The notes under the pieces: generated by a model | Database searches by the model: none | The model's input: the letters and a program-made list of their open reading frames with translations, nothing else | What the model was told of the DNA's origin: nothing | Position numbers and translations under genes: made by a program | Shown here: piece after piece, positions 40,078 through 48,754 of the stretch | Position numbering within the stretch: the first letter of the stretch is position 1 | Layout of the letters: each line of letters opens with the position of its first letter | NCBI GenBank assembly: GCA_039714215.1 | Contig: JBDLJU010000003.1 | Span: 1-50,060, forward strand | DNA from: UBA11579 sp039714215 | GTDB taxonomy: Bacteria > Chloroflexota > Anaerolineae > Anaerolineales > UBA11579 | Direction: 5' to 3' | Length of the DNA: 50,060 nucleotides

Positions 40078-41421
40078 ATGGATTTTAAAACCTTATCCGA
40101 ACAAGTTGACAAAGACAATGTGCAGTTTATTGCCTTGCAGTTCACCGATGTCATCGGCGCAGTTAAAAGCGTCGATATCCCCAAGAACCACCTTCAGCGT
40201 GCGCTGGAAGAAGGCATCTGGTTCGATGGTTCCTCTGTGGAAGGTTTTGCCCGCATCCAGGAGAGCGACATGCGCCTGGTGGTTGACCCGACCACCTACG
40301 CGGTACTCCCCTGGAGCCCGGAGGACAACAAACGCGCCCGCTTTTTCTGCAGCATTTACCAACCCAACGGCGAACCCTTCATGGGCGATCCCCGCAATGT
40401 GCTCAAGAAGGTGCTCGAGAAAGTAGAAGAAAAAGGCTGGGTCTTCAACGTTGGCGCTGAACCAGAATTTTTCTTGTTCAAGCGCAACGGCGAACAGCCC
40501 GGCAATGTCCACCCCGTTCCGCATGATGTCGGAGGCTATTTCGATTTCTCCGCTGCCGATGAGGCCGTGCGGGTGCGCACCAAGATCATGAACGCGGTTT
40601 CAAACATGGGATTGAATGTAGAAATGGGCCATCACGAGGTCGCTCTCGGTCAGCACGAGATCGATTTCCGCTTCGCTCCCGCCCTGCAGGCCGCAGACCA
40701 GGTGGTTACTTTGAAATACACAGTGAAGGCGATCGCCGCCAGCATGGGACTGGTGGCTTCATTTATGCCCAAACCGATCGGCGGGATCAACGGATCAGGG
40801 ATGCATGCCCACCAATCTCTGTTTGACTCAGACGGAAACAACCTGTTTTTCGACCCAAAAGATGAATTTTTCCTCTCCGAGCTCGGCAGGAAGTATATCG
40901 CCGGTCAGCTGGTCCACGCCCGCAGCATGTCGGCAGTACTATCCCCGACAGTCAACTCCTACAAACGTCTGGTGCCGGGATACGAAGCCCCGGTGTATGT
41001 CGGTTGGGCACAGGTCAACCGCTCAGCGCTGATCCGGATTCCGTCTGCGTCTCTCGAGCGCTCCAAATCGGTGCGAGCTGAACTGCGCTGCCCTGACCCC
41101 GCCGCCAACCCGTATCTTGCTTTCGCCGTGATGCTGGCGGCGGGCCTGGATGGGATTGAGAACAAGATGGCCTGCCCCGACCCGCTCAATGAAGTCAACG
41201 TCTACAACCTGACTGCAGAACAACGCAAGGAACTTGGGGTCACCGAACTGCCTGGATCACTCTCAGAAGCGCTGACCGAGCTGGAAACAAACCGGGTGGT
41301 ACAGCAAGCTTTAGGACCGATCGCTTATAAATCCTTCCACCGGGCCAAATGGGCTGAGTGGGATGAGTACATCACCAATGTCACCGATTGGGAAGTTGCC
41401 CGCTATTTGGAAATGGCATAA
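40078..41421 (+). CDS. glnA: Glutamine synthetase, type I
   Basis: A 447-residue GSI-alpha type enzyme that makes glutamine from glutamate, ammonia and ATP. Visible motifs include WFDGSSVEGFARIQESDM, VGAEPEFFLF, the MGHHEVALGQHEIDFRF metal-ligand region, KPIGGINGSGMHAHQSL and NRSALIRIP. The adenylylation-site region of GSI-beta enzymes (K-P-L-Y) is absent near the end, so control is more likely by transcription or feedback. Its own strong promoter with an operator-like palindrome and a terminator bracket it. AGGAG precedes the ATG. Confidence 0.97.
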   Translation: MDFKTLSEQVDKDNVQFIALQFTDVIGAVKSVDIPKNHLQRALEEGIWFDGSSVEGFARIQESDMRLVVDPTTYAVLPWSPEDNKRARFFCSIYQPNGEPFMGDPRNVLKKVLEKVEEKGWVFNVGAEPEFFLFKRNGEQPGNVHPVPHDVGGYFDFSAADEAVRVRTKIMNAVSNMGLNVEMGHHEVALGQHEIDFRFAPALQAADQVVTLKYTVKAIAASMGLVASFMPKPIGGINGSGMHAHQSLFDSDGNNLFFDPKDEFFLSELGRKYIAGQLVHARSMSAVLSPTVNSYKRLVPGYEAPVYVGWAQVNRSALIRIPSASLERSKSVRAELRCPDPAANPYLAFAVMLAAGLDGIENKMACPDPLNEVNVYNLTAEQRKELGVTELPGSLSEALTELETNRVVQQALGPIAYKSFHRAKWAEWDEYITNVTDWEVARYLEMA

Positions 41422-41467
41422 AGAGATAACATCAGCTGATCACCCATCGGGAGTCAGACTTAATCAA

Positions 41468-41510
41468 ACAAAGACCCCAAAGGATTTAAAACCCTTGGGG
41501 TCTTTGTTTT
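41468..41510 (+). terminator. glnA terminator
   Basis: A 13-bp perfect stem (41468-41480 with 41495-41507) followed by TTTT. Confidence 0.88.
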
Positions 41511-41546
41511 ACTAATTAGAACGATTGTGATTTCTTTATGCCCCCG

Positions 41547-42188
41547 CTATAAATCAAAAACCACTTCATCCCGCCCAGTGAGGGCTTTATTAATTCGCTC
41601 AATCACAATTTCGAGATGATCGGGGTTGTCGACAAAGTTGAGGTCGTTGCTGCGAATGGTGAGAACCGGGCAAAGGTCGAAATTACGCAGCCACTCATCA
41701 TAATAGGATTCGAGCAGCGAAAGATACTCAGCGCTGATCCCGGTTTCCATCTCCCTACCGCGATTGCTGATCCGCTGGATGAGCACATCGACCGGCGCCC
41801 ATAGATAGATCAGCAAATCAGGAGCCGGCAGGCTCTTTACCACCAGATCGAATACTTTTTTATAGGCCATATAATCGCGTTCATTCATATTCCCCAGCTG
41901 ACGCAGAGCTCGGGTAAAAATATAGAAATCTTCATAAATGCTGCGGTCGAGGATCACGGATTTGTTGAAGCCAGTGGCTTCAATGTGCTGCTCGGCGCGG
42001 TGACCGAGGAAGAAGACCTGCAGATGGAAGGACCACTGCGCCATTTCAGCGTAGAAATCGGGCAGATAGGGATTGTCCGCCACAGATTCGAATCCGGTCT
42101 CCCAACCAAGACGTTCACCTAATTTTTCGGTGATTGAAGTCTTCCCTGTTCCAATATTGCCTGCAACCAGGATTGTGCGTTTCGCCAT
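41547..42188 (-). CDS. Deoxynucleoside kinase (dGK/dAK-like)
   Basis: A 213-residue kinase of the dNK family. The P loop is VAGNIGTGKTSITEKL, the substrate motif is DRSIYEDFYIF (DRS), and the lid region is ISNRGREMETGIS. It phosphorylates deoxynucleosides for salvage. The ATG at 42188 is chosen: GAGGAG lies 8 nt upstream, and the 55-residue longer frame crosses the divergent promoter. A TATAAT on the minus strand (42228-42233) is a likely -10 box. Confidence 0.88.
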   Translation of the reverse strand: MAKRTILVAGNIGTGKTSITEKLGERLGWETGFESVADNPYLPDFYAEMAQWSFHLQVFFLGHRAEQHIEATGFNKSVILDRSIYEDFYIFTRALRQLGNMNERDYMAYKKVFDLVVKSLPAPDLLIYLWAPVDVLIQRISNRGREMETGISAEYLSLLESYYDEWLRNFDLCPVLTIRSNDLNFVDNPDHLEIVIERINKALTGRDEVVFDL

Positions 42189-42272
42189 CAAAATTTCTCC
42201 TCGTGTCAAAGTTATCTGTCTAACCTGATTATATAATACTATTCCCTTTAACTTTATTTCCAAGCCGGTCAG

Positions 42273-42281
42273 TGCTAAGAT
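42273..42281 (+). promoter_or_regulatory. Extended -10 box 6 nt before the 4Fe-4S protein gene
   Basis: TGC-TAAGAT, then TAGGGC and ATG at 42288. No Shine-Dalgarno at normal distance; a leaderless start is predicted. Confidence 0.45.
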
Positions 42282-42287
42282 TAGGGC

Positions 42288-42809
42288 ATGTATATCGACC
42301 GCATCGAACTCTTCCGTACCCTCCCGTGCCTGGCAGAACCTGGCAAGGTTCAAGTCGTTGGCACTCCCTCAAACTCGCTGGCAGAAGTGATCCCATTCCT
42401 GGCAACCCTGCCCAGCATCATCGCCTATAAACCGGAGACACCCAGTTTGACCTTCCGGAGAAATCCCGGTTTCCTGACGATCTACGCGGATAAGGTCTAC
42501 ATCACCCAGGTGACCGATAATGCTGCGGGGGTCGAGCTGTTTGAGAACCTCACCGAGGCAATCAACGCCACCTGGGAGCGGCGTGCCGAGCTGGTGGCGG
42601 TCACCAAAGCCAAAGCGGTGCTGCGCCCGCTGGACATCTACACCCTGCTGCCCCAGACCAACTGCGGGGAGTGCGGGGAAGCGACCTGCATGGCTTTTGC
42701 CGCCAAGGTGTTCATGCAGGAGATGGCCGCCGAGGAGTGCGCCCCGCTGTTCTCCGACCCTGATTTTGAGGAGCGCCGCGCCACGCTGGAGGGGATGAGC
42801 AGGGGGTAA
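42288..42809 (+). CDS. Putative 4Fe-4S cluster-binding protein (CdhD/AcsC N-terminal-like)
   Basis: A 173-residue protein. Residues 1-110 form an unrecognised domain. A Fe-S domain with four Cys follows, in TNCGECGEATCMAF and EEC about 20 residues later, the pattern at the N-terminus of the corrinoid iron-sulphur protein large subunit and of RnfB-like proteins. No other carbonyl or corrinoid genes lie in the window. It may be an electron carrier or cofactor-handling protein. Confidence 0.72.
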   Translation: MYIDRIELFRTLPCLAEPGKVQVVGTPSNSLAEVIPFLATLPSIIAYKPETPSLTFRRNPGFLTIYADKVYITQVTDNAAGVELFENLTEAINATWERRAELVAVTKAKAVLRPLDIYTLLPQTNCGECGEATCMAFAAKVFMQEMAAEECAPLFSDPDFEERRATLEGMSRG

Positions 42810-42937
42810 ACCGTCACCAGTCTACAGATTTTCCATTTAGCTACCCTCGTAAAAATTAGCCCGAAATTAGTTGCTCGCTTCGAATTAATGGGCTCAGTGG
42901 ACTCAATAGACAAAAATTGACAAGCAACCACCGATCG

Positions 42938-43933
42938 TCATTTGAGCATTCTTTCTCCCTTGCTACTTGAATCCAGCTTATTATGTTCCACAGTGATGAC
43001 CACATTTCCCTTTTTATGCCCATTTTCAACATATTTGTGGGCCTCGCCAGTCTGTTCCAAGGGATAGCGTCTATCAATGGCTGCTTTTAGCTTGCCTTCT
43101 TCAATCAGCTTTTTGAGGAAGAGGAGATCTTTGGTTTTCTTTTTTGCTGACCTCAACCCAGTGGCCGCAAATTTTGATCTTCTTCTGCCGATCTTTTTAG
43201 AGAACAGCATCAGGAGAATTTCCACTCCAGGGACAGTTGTAAGATATACCCCTCTTTGCGTCAGTGCGTTTTTACACTCGGAAAACGATCTCTTGCCTAC
43301 CGTGTCAAAAATAATGTCATAGGCTTCACCGCTTTGAGTAAAGTCCTTTTGAGTGTAATCAATCACCTTATCAGCTCCCAATGATTTAACCAATGCTAAA
43401 TTCCCGGTGCTGCAAACCCCAGTAACTTCTGCCCCGTAGTACCTGGCAAGCTGTACTGCATAAGTACCTACTGATCCTGAGGCGCCATTGATCAGGACTT
43501 TTTGTCCGCTTTTGATTTGCCCCTTGTCTCTAAGGAAAGGCAATGCGGTTAATGCCCCATTTGGAACAGCGGCGGCTTCCTCATAGGTCATATTGGTTGG
43601 TTTAACTGCCAGCGCTTTGTCTTCAGGCATGCATTTGTACTCAGCATAAGCGCCATACCAGTCTATCCCAAATACCTGATCACCTTTCTTAAATAGGGTT
43701 ACAGAGTTACCTATCGCTTCAATTTCACCCGCAAACTCCTGCCCCAATATTGGGTTTTTTGGTTTTCTAAAACCATTGAGACCTGGGGAACTTCGCATGC
43801 CTGGTTCTTCTGCTACCACAGTGGTGGCATAAATTCTGATCAGGACTTGATTATCTTTTGGGGTAGGTTTTTCAACCTCTTTGAGCTGAAGGACTTCCGG
43901 GGGGCCAAATTCAGTGTATACGATTGCTTTCAT
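42938..43933 (-). CDS. Zinc-free NAD(P)-dependent alcohol dehydrogenase/quinone oxidoreductase (MDR family)
   Basis: A 331-residue medium-chain dehydrogenase/reductase. The catalytic N-terminal domain has PPEVLQLKEVEKP and LGQEFAGEIEAIG but lacks the zinc-ligand Cys cluster. The Rossmann domain has INGASGSVGTYAVQLARYYGAEVTGVCS with the NAD(P)-binding GxSGSVG loop. It reduces a carbonyl, enone or quinone with NAD(P)H. It is the last gene of a minus-strand cluster with two DUF4386 proteins and a LuxR regulator. A large inverted repeat separates it from the DUF4386 gene. Confidence 0.88.
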   Translation of the reverse strand: MKAIVYTEFGPPEVLQLKEVEKPTPKDNQVLIRIYATTVVAEEPGMRSSPGLNGFRKPKNPILGQEFAGEIEAIGNSVTLFKKGDQVFGIDWYGAYAEYKCMPEDKALAVKPTNMTYEEAAAVPNGALTALPFLRDKGQIKSGQKVLINGASGSVGTYAVQLARYYGAEVTGVCSTGNLALVKSLGADKVIDYTQKDFTQSGEAYDIIFDTVGKRSFSECKNALTQRGVYLTTVPGVEILLMLFSKKIGRRRSKFAATGLRSAKKKTKDLLFLKKLIEEGKLKAAIDRRYPLEQTGEAHKYVENGHKKGNVVITVEHNKLDSSSKGERMLK

Positions 43934-43983
43934 GAGTTTGTCATCCTTTTTGATCTTATTTCAACTTAATCATAGCATTAGCA

Positions 43984-44023
43984 GGAGTATTGGGTCAGGT
44001 GGGGGGACCCTCTCCAATACTCC
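43984..44023 (-). repeat. Large hairpin between DUF4386 gene and alcohol dehydrogenase gene
   Basis: GGAGTATTGG (43984-43993) pairs perfectly with CCAATACTCC (44014-44023). Inside, GGGTC can pair with GACCC. No T-run follows on the minus strand. Confidence 0.65.
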
Positions 44024-44057
44024 CACTCAGTGTAGGGACTTGAAGTCCAAAAGTTTT

Positions 44058-44720
44058 TTACGCCTCCGCGCCTGGGGTCTTGCGCAGCATAACGATCCCC
44101 AGCCAAAGGGACCACACCGTCTTACCTAGACCAAAAATGATTACGAATACCCCGAAGAGAGCTGGAACAGCCGAGAGGAGGCCCGCCACACCGACGAACG
44201 CGCCAAGGTAGTTCAGTGCCATGGAAAGCTTTCTGCCCCTCAAAGCTGCCCAACTTACCAGCAGCATCCAGGTTCCGCCTAGAATTTCACCGCCTGCACT
44301 ACCTAATCCATTAGCCACAGAATCAATCGCCATCCAGACAGTCGCAGCTTGAGCCGGGTCTTTACCATAGAGGTCAATGACAGTGTTCATCCCAAGGTTG
44401 GATACCTGGCCGCTTGCAATCACAATGCAGGCCCAGATAAGCCCGACGGCGGTCGCGATTTGCATCATGGCAGGTGAGCCGGCCTGCAATCGCTGATAGA
44501 GCGCCAACGTCAGCGGAATCATCACGATACCCCAGATCACATAGGCGATCAGGTTCAAGATGTAGAGGAAGACCTGGTTGTCCACGAGTTGAGCGACCTT
44601 CTCGACAGGGTCGACAATATCAAGTGTGCCCACGATCAAGAGATAACCCACCATAGCAAACAATAATGCTGCTGCCAGGTACAGTGCGGCAATGCCGCCG
44701 ATCTTCTGTAAATTCTTCAT
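44058..44720 (-). CDS. DUF4386-type membrane protein
   Basis: A 220-residue protein with six predicted transmembrane helices, beginning KIGGIAALYLAAALLFAMVGYLL. The central NLGMNTVIDLYG loop and SVANGLGSAGGEILGGTWML are typical of DUF4386-like proteins. Function is unknown; members often sit beside LuxR-type regulators in Chloroflexota. The ATG at 44720 follows AAGGAG; the frame could extend 57 codons further, but that part crosses an attC-like structure and is not protein-like. Confidence 0.75.
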   Translation of the reverse strand: MKNLQKIGGIAALYLAAALLFAMVGYLLIVGTLDIVDPVEKVAQLVDNQVFLYILNLIAYVIWGIVMIPLTLALYQRLQAGSPAMMQIATAVGLIWACIVIASGQVSNLGMNTVIDLYGKDPAQAATVWMAIDSVANGLGSAGGEILGGTWMLLVSWAALRGRKLSMALNYLGAFVGVAGLLSAVPALFGVFVIIFGLGKTVWSLWLGIVMLRKTPGAEA

Positions 44721-44797
44721 TTTTATTCTCCTTTTTTGAATAATACGAAATCTAAGGTTAGATTTGTAAATAAGCAAGATAACTTCGAAAAACAAAC

Positions 44798-44916
44798 GCC
44801 CAACGGTTTGAGTTACTGGCGCCGGGGTCGTCGTGGATTCTGTTCGTGAGTAGAAAAAACTCGAAGCGAAGAAAATGCCGCAGAATCCCACCAGTCCAGT
44901 GCCAGCTTTGTTGGGC
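44798..44916 (-). repeat. attC-like imperfect hairpin between DUF4386 genes
   Basis: The 119-bp element begins and ends with GCCCAAC (44798-44804) and GTTGGGC (44910-44916), which fit the RYYYAAC and GTTRRRY core sites of integron attC. Inside, CTGGC pairs with GCCAG (44816-44820 with 44901-44905), and GTGGATTCTG pairs with CAGAATCCCAC (44833-44842 with 44881-44891), leaving one unpaired base, as attC sites do. A further small TTCG-GAGT/ACTCGAA stem sits in the loop. On the minus strand it starts 5 nt after the stop of the upstream gene, as in a gene cassette. No integrase is in the window. Confidence 0.55.
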
Positions 44917-44921
44917 GTGCT

Positions 44922-45845
44922 TTATTGCGCAAGATTTGATGGTTGATCCTTTGCACCCATAATCAGAAGCCACAAAGTAAGCCCAAATTCTGCAATAAAT
45001 CCAAGCGGGTAGCTTACATAGGTAATTGCATTGAAACCCGGGAAAAAGAAGAACTGAAGAGTAGTCATCAGCCAGGTAACACAATGAACCATCAGCACGA
45101 TGCCCAAAATTTTGGGCAGGAAGCCCGACTTGAAAACCAAATAACCAAGCGGAAAGAGCCAAGCGCCATAAAATATCTGGGCGATCATGAACCCATTTTT
45201 GTATAAAAACAGAAAAAACATTGCCAGGGCTTGCAGTTGATCGGCCTGGAATACTTTCAAGTAATCAGCACCATTCAAAAGCAACTGGCTGGAAAACAGA
45301 AAAAGATCACTAAAACATTGGATAGCGACACCGCCCAGGTTTAATAACAAAAACAGCAGAGCAAGGTTCTTATTAACAGGTTTCAACAATACGTATAAAG
45401 CCCAGGCCGCTAGTAGAAATAACACAGCAGCGAGCAGATCGCTCATAATACCGATACGAAATTGCCACTCAGAAGCCATAATATTTTGGGCTGTTGCTGC
45501 GGCATCTCCGAATACAATAATATTAGAACGACCAAACACATCTGCGAAGATGTGAATTACGAAATAAATAATATACAGGAACCCTGCCATTCTTGCGGTC
45601 TTTTTAATTTCTTTAGTTTTCAATGTGTTTTCTCCTTTTATTTGTGGGTTGACCGAAATGATGGTCAATCCCAAATTGCGAATCTTTTTCAATACACTAT
45701 GCAGTGCGGCCTGATCTACAATAACACCGCTTAAAATAGTGTTGCCGTCATCGGTCAGGGTGATGGTTAAGCCATCGAACCAATCCTGCCAGCGGGTATC
45801 CAAATGATCCTTGATTTTGATGTGGTAATGAATGGGTTCGTTCAT
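44922..45845 (-). CDS. Small alpha/beta domain fused in frame to a DUF4386 membrane protein
   Basis: A 307-residue frame with two parts. Residues 1-70 (YHIKIKDHLDTRWQDWFDGL, LSGVIVDQAALHSVLKKIR, LGLTIISVNP) look like a small independent protein often found beside DUF4386 genes. After a short linker, six membrane helices follow (ARMAGFLYIIYFVIHIFADV, GDAAATAQNIMASE, LKPVNKNLALLFLLLNLGG), a clear DUF4386 protein. At the junction a perfect AAAGGAG (45632-45638) stands 8 nt before an in-frame TTG (45623), so the second part can also be made alone (233 residues). A TAA stop lies one base out of frame just before it. The start at 45845 follows a TATAGT (45855-45860) closely. Confidence 0.72.
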   Translation of the reverse strand: MNEPIHYHIKIKDHLDTRWQDWFDGLTITLTDDGNTILSGVIVDQAALHSVLKKIRNLGLTIISVNPQIKGENTLKTKEIKKTARMAGFLYIIYFVIHIFADVFGRSNIIVFGDAAATAQNIMASEWQFRIGIMSDLLAAVLFLLAAWALYVLLKPVNKNLALLFLLLNLGGVAIQCFSDLFLFSSQLLLNGADYLKVFQADQLQALAMFFLFLYKNGFMIAQIFYGAWLFPLGYLVFKSGFLPKILGIVLMVHCVTWLMTTLQFFFFPGFNAITYVSYPLGFIAEFGLTLWLLIMGAKDQPSNLAQ

Positions 45846-45882
45846 CGTGCCCATACTATAGAACAATTGGCTCAATAAACCC

Positions 45883-45898
45883 CCACAGGAAACTGTGG
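45883..45898 (-). terminator. Hairpin after the LuxR regulator gene
   Basis: CCACAG (45883-45888) pairs with CTGTGG (45893-45898) around a 4-nt loop. The T-run after it is weak, so read-through into the DUF4386 genes is possible. Confidence 0.45.
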
Positions 45899-45946
45899 TT
45901 GTTGGAATAAAAAACTGTAGTTTAGGGGAAAAGAAGCAGAGGGAAA

Positions 45947-48607
45947 CTAAATGATCTTAATTTCTTTTGCTTTGGCGATAGCAAGGGTGCGTTTATTAAC
46001 ACCCAGTTTTCTGTAAATATTTTTGATGTGGTAAAGAACGGTATTAAGACTAATAATCAACTGCTCGGCGATTTCTTTATTTTTCAGCCCAGCAGCGATG
46101 AGGTTTAGAATTTCTATCTCACGCTCGCTGAGGGGATCAACTAATTGTTGTGACGGGGATAGATCATTTTTTTGTACCTCAGCTTCAAACACAGTCAATA
46201 GTTTACTTACATAGTTGGGCATAATCCCCTGAGCAGCTGCTTCGGATAATAATTGCGCCATCGGCAATCCTTCATCAACAAATATGCGGATGAAACCGTT
46301 CGGTTCTGCCAGCCCCATTGCTTCCCCAAGCAGTTGGACAGCCTCATCGGTTTCGTCATTCGCATGATTGGCGCATGCCAGTAGAATCATAATCTTGAGA
46401 TATTTATCCGCTTCACCCTTTGCTTCTACTTGCTTACGCAGGGGACGCAACACTGCCAGAGCTGCGGATGCGTCTCCTTGCGCCAGATATACCCGTGCTT
46501 GGCTGATAGGAAGTTCGTGCTTCTCAGCCAGATGAGCTGCTTCCGAGAGATTACCCTGCTTTAGCAATGTAAATACTTGTGCGGCATTAACCTCTGGCAT
46601 ATGGTGAACAAAGTTATGCTGCTGAACAGATTGATGGGCCTTAGCTAATGTCGCAGCCGCTCTGTCGATATCTCCTTGACTAAGTTTCAGGCGAGCGAGA
46701 AATACCTCAATGGCAACGGATCTGTCTATAATTTCTAATTGCTGCGCCACTTGGAGACTCTTGTGTGCATGCTTTTGGGCAGTATCTACGTCGTTCCATT
46801 CGCAGAATATACGGGCCAGACCAAGATATACTTCGCAGGCAGCGGGCTGCAGCTGATCACCTATCAACTGCAGCACGCGGCGGTAGGTTTTGGCCGCGAG
46901 ATGGAGCTGATTTTCTGTTTCTTGTACTTGGCCCAGACCGATTGAAGCTGTTATGTTAATGATGGTATTCCCAGATGTCTGGCTAATAGAAATGGCTTCA
47001 GTATAGGCACGGCTGGCTGCGGTACGATCTCCCTGAAGCTGGTAAGCAAGCCCCAGTTTCCAGATAGTAGCAGTGCGGACAGGCAGGTTGTCGGGGTGTA
47101 GATACTCCAGAGCGCGCTGTGACTGTGCAATGATGGTTTTTGTCTGGTGCTGTGAGGCAGCTAACAAGGCTCGTATCGCAGCAATATGACCAATAGTATT
47201 TCGGGCTATATCGTCTTGCTCGGTACCATGCAGGGCTTTTTCAGCAGCCTGTAGTTTCTCTTCGACGCCGGACATTTGGCCTGTCATTGACAACGCCGAG
47301 GCATACATCACCCATAACGATGGCTTGGCATCCAATACCGTTGTTGGCAGCGACTTAAGCCAGCTCAACACAGGGGTGACCGCACCACGAAAGTGCAGAG
47401 GCATTCCGCCTCCTTCCATCAAGCGTGTGGCGTGCTTAATATCATTGGAGGCAACAGCATGGTGAAAAGCTTCAATCTCCAGACCATTCTCTTCATACCA
47501 TACGCTGGCACGGATGTGTAATTCATCCTCTCCTCTGTCCTTATTCCCCGATGACGAGGCAGTGCTCTGATGCAGCCTATGTCGCAATAAATCAGCAAAG
47601 AGATGGTGATAACGATACCAACGACGTTCGTTATCAAGCGGGACGATGAAGAGATTTGTCCGTTCAAGATATTCTAGGGTTTCTTGCCCCGTTATATCAG
47701 CGTCTAGCAAAAGCGCATCACAAAGTGGGGCGCATACACGGTCGAGAATAGATGTGCGCAACAAGAATTCCTGCACATTTTCAGGCTGCTGCTGTAAGAC
47801 TTCTTCAACCAGATAGTCCAACACAAAACGATTACTGCCCGTAAAAGACTGGATGAAGCTGCTTGTATCTTGCCCCTGCATTGAAATTGCAGCTAATTGC
47901 AGACCTGCAATCCAGCCTTCGGTGCGGGTTTCCAGAGCGGAGATGTCTTCTTTCGAGAGATTTAGCTCCATCCCGTGGTTGAGAAATGCAGCGGCTTCGG
48001 ATCGGGTAAAACGCAAATCAGCGGCACGAAGTTCAGTCAATTGACCTCGAGCACGTAATCGAGCTAAAGGTATCTGTGGGTCCTCACGGGTGGTGATAAT
48101 CAAGTGCATCTGCGGTGGCAGGTACTCAAGTAGATAGGCAAGAGCATCGTCAACTGCTTTGGCATCAATAACATGATAATCATCGAGTACAAGGGTGAAA
48201 TTATCCGAGATAGTGGTGATCTCATTGAGCAGGGTCGTCAGAATTGTTTCTGCTGACGGTGGTTGAGGAGATTGAAGCATACCCAGCACCCCTTCTCCAA
48301 TATTCGGTGCAAGCGTCTGCAAAGCAGCTACGAGGTAAGTTAGAAAGCGTGTAGAGGCGCTATCTCTTTTGTCTAGCGACAACCAGGCAATCTTATTTTT
48401 GGCCTGGGTTTCATTTTTGACATCCCCCTGCAGGTTATCCAACCATTCAGTCACCAACGTGGTCTTGCCAAATCCAGCCGGAGCAGAGATGAGGGTTAAC
48501 TTTCGGTGCAATCCTTCATCCAATCGCTCATTCAGACGCGGTCGTGGGACGATTTCCGATCGGGTGGATGGGATAAACAGTTTCGTTGTGAGGAGAGATG
48601 CTGTCAT
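45947..48607 (-). CDS. MalT-like (LAL-family) LuxR transcriptional regulator
   Basis: An 886-residue ATP-binding activator. The P loop is SAPAGFGKTTLVTEWL, Walker B is FTLVLDDYHVID, and a STAND-type ATPase follows to about residue 400. TPR-like helical repeats (about 400-810) would sense the inducer. The C-terminal LuxR helix-turn-helix is clear (LSEREIEILNLIAAGLKNKEIAEQL, VLYHIKNIYRKLGV). It likely activates the downstream DUF4386 and alcohol dehydrogenase genes; the ligand is unknown. The ATG at 48607 is preferred over a TTG four codons upstream. Confidence 0.92.
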   Translation of the reverse strand: MTASLLTTKLFIPSTRSEIVPRPRLNERLDEGLHRKLTLISAPAGFGKTTLVTEWLDNLQGDVKNETQAKNKIAWLSLDKRDSASTRFLTYLVAALQTLAPNIGEGVLGMLQSPQPPSAETILTTLLNEITTISDNFTLVLDDYHVIDAKAVDDALAYLLEYLPPQMHLIITTREDPQIPLARLRARGQLTELRAADLRFTRSEAAAFLNHGMELNLSKEDISALETRTEGWIAGLQLAAISMQGQDTSSFIQSFTGSNRFVLDYLVEEVLQQQPENVQEFLLRTSILDRVCAPLCDALLLDADITGQETLEYLERTNLFIVPLDNERRWYRYHHLFADLLRHRLHQSTASSSGNKDRGEDELHIRASVWYEENGLEIEAFHHAVASNDIKHATRLMEGGGMPLHFRGAVTPVLSWLKSLPTTVLDAKPSLWVMYASALSMTGQMSGVEEKLQAAEKALHGTEQDDIARNTIGHIAAIRALLAASQHQTKTIIAQSQRALEYLHPDNLPVRTATIWKLGLAYQLQGDRTAASRAYTEAISISQTSGNTIINITASIGLGQVQETENQLHLAAKTYRRVLQLIGDQLQPAACEVYLGLARIFCEWNDVDTAQKHAHKSLQVAQQLEIIDRSVAIEVFLARLKLSQGDIDRAAATLAKAHQSVQQHNFVHHMPEVNAAQVFTLLKQGNLSEAAHLAEKHELPISQARVYLAQGDASAALAVLRPLRKQVEAKGEADKYLKIMILLACANHANDETDEAVQLLGEAMGLAEPNGFIRIFVDEGLPMAQLLSEAAAQGIMPNYVSKLLTVFEAEVQKNDLSPSQQLVDPLSEREIEILNLIAAGLKNKEIAEQLIISLNTVLYHIKNIYRKLGVNKRTLAIAKAKEIKII

Positions 48608-48619
48608 ATTAATTCCCAA

Positions 48620-48754
48620 ATGAAATAATTCGTCAATCAGAACAATACTTATATCTTACTCGATTTTCTACTCACCGAGTCACCTTTCCAAAATAGTTAG
48701 CTGTTCTCTCCTAAAAAGCAGGTTAGGGGTTAGGCCCCACCGGAACACTTGAAT
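48620..48754. other. Intergenic stretch with no recognised gene
   Basis: Only a short GGGG-TTAG-GCCCC inverted sequence near 48726-48737 is seen. No clear promoter for the LuxR gene is visible. Confidence 0.35.
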
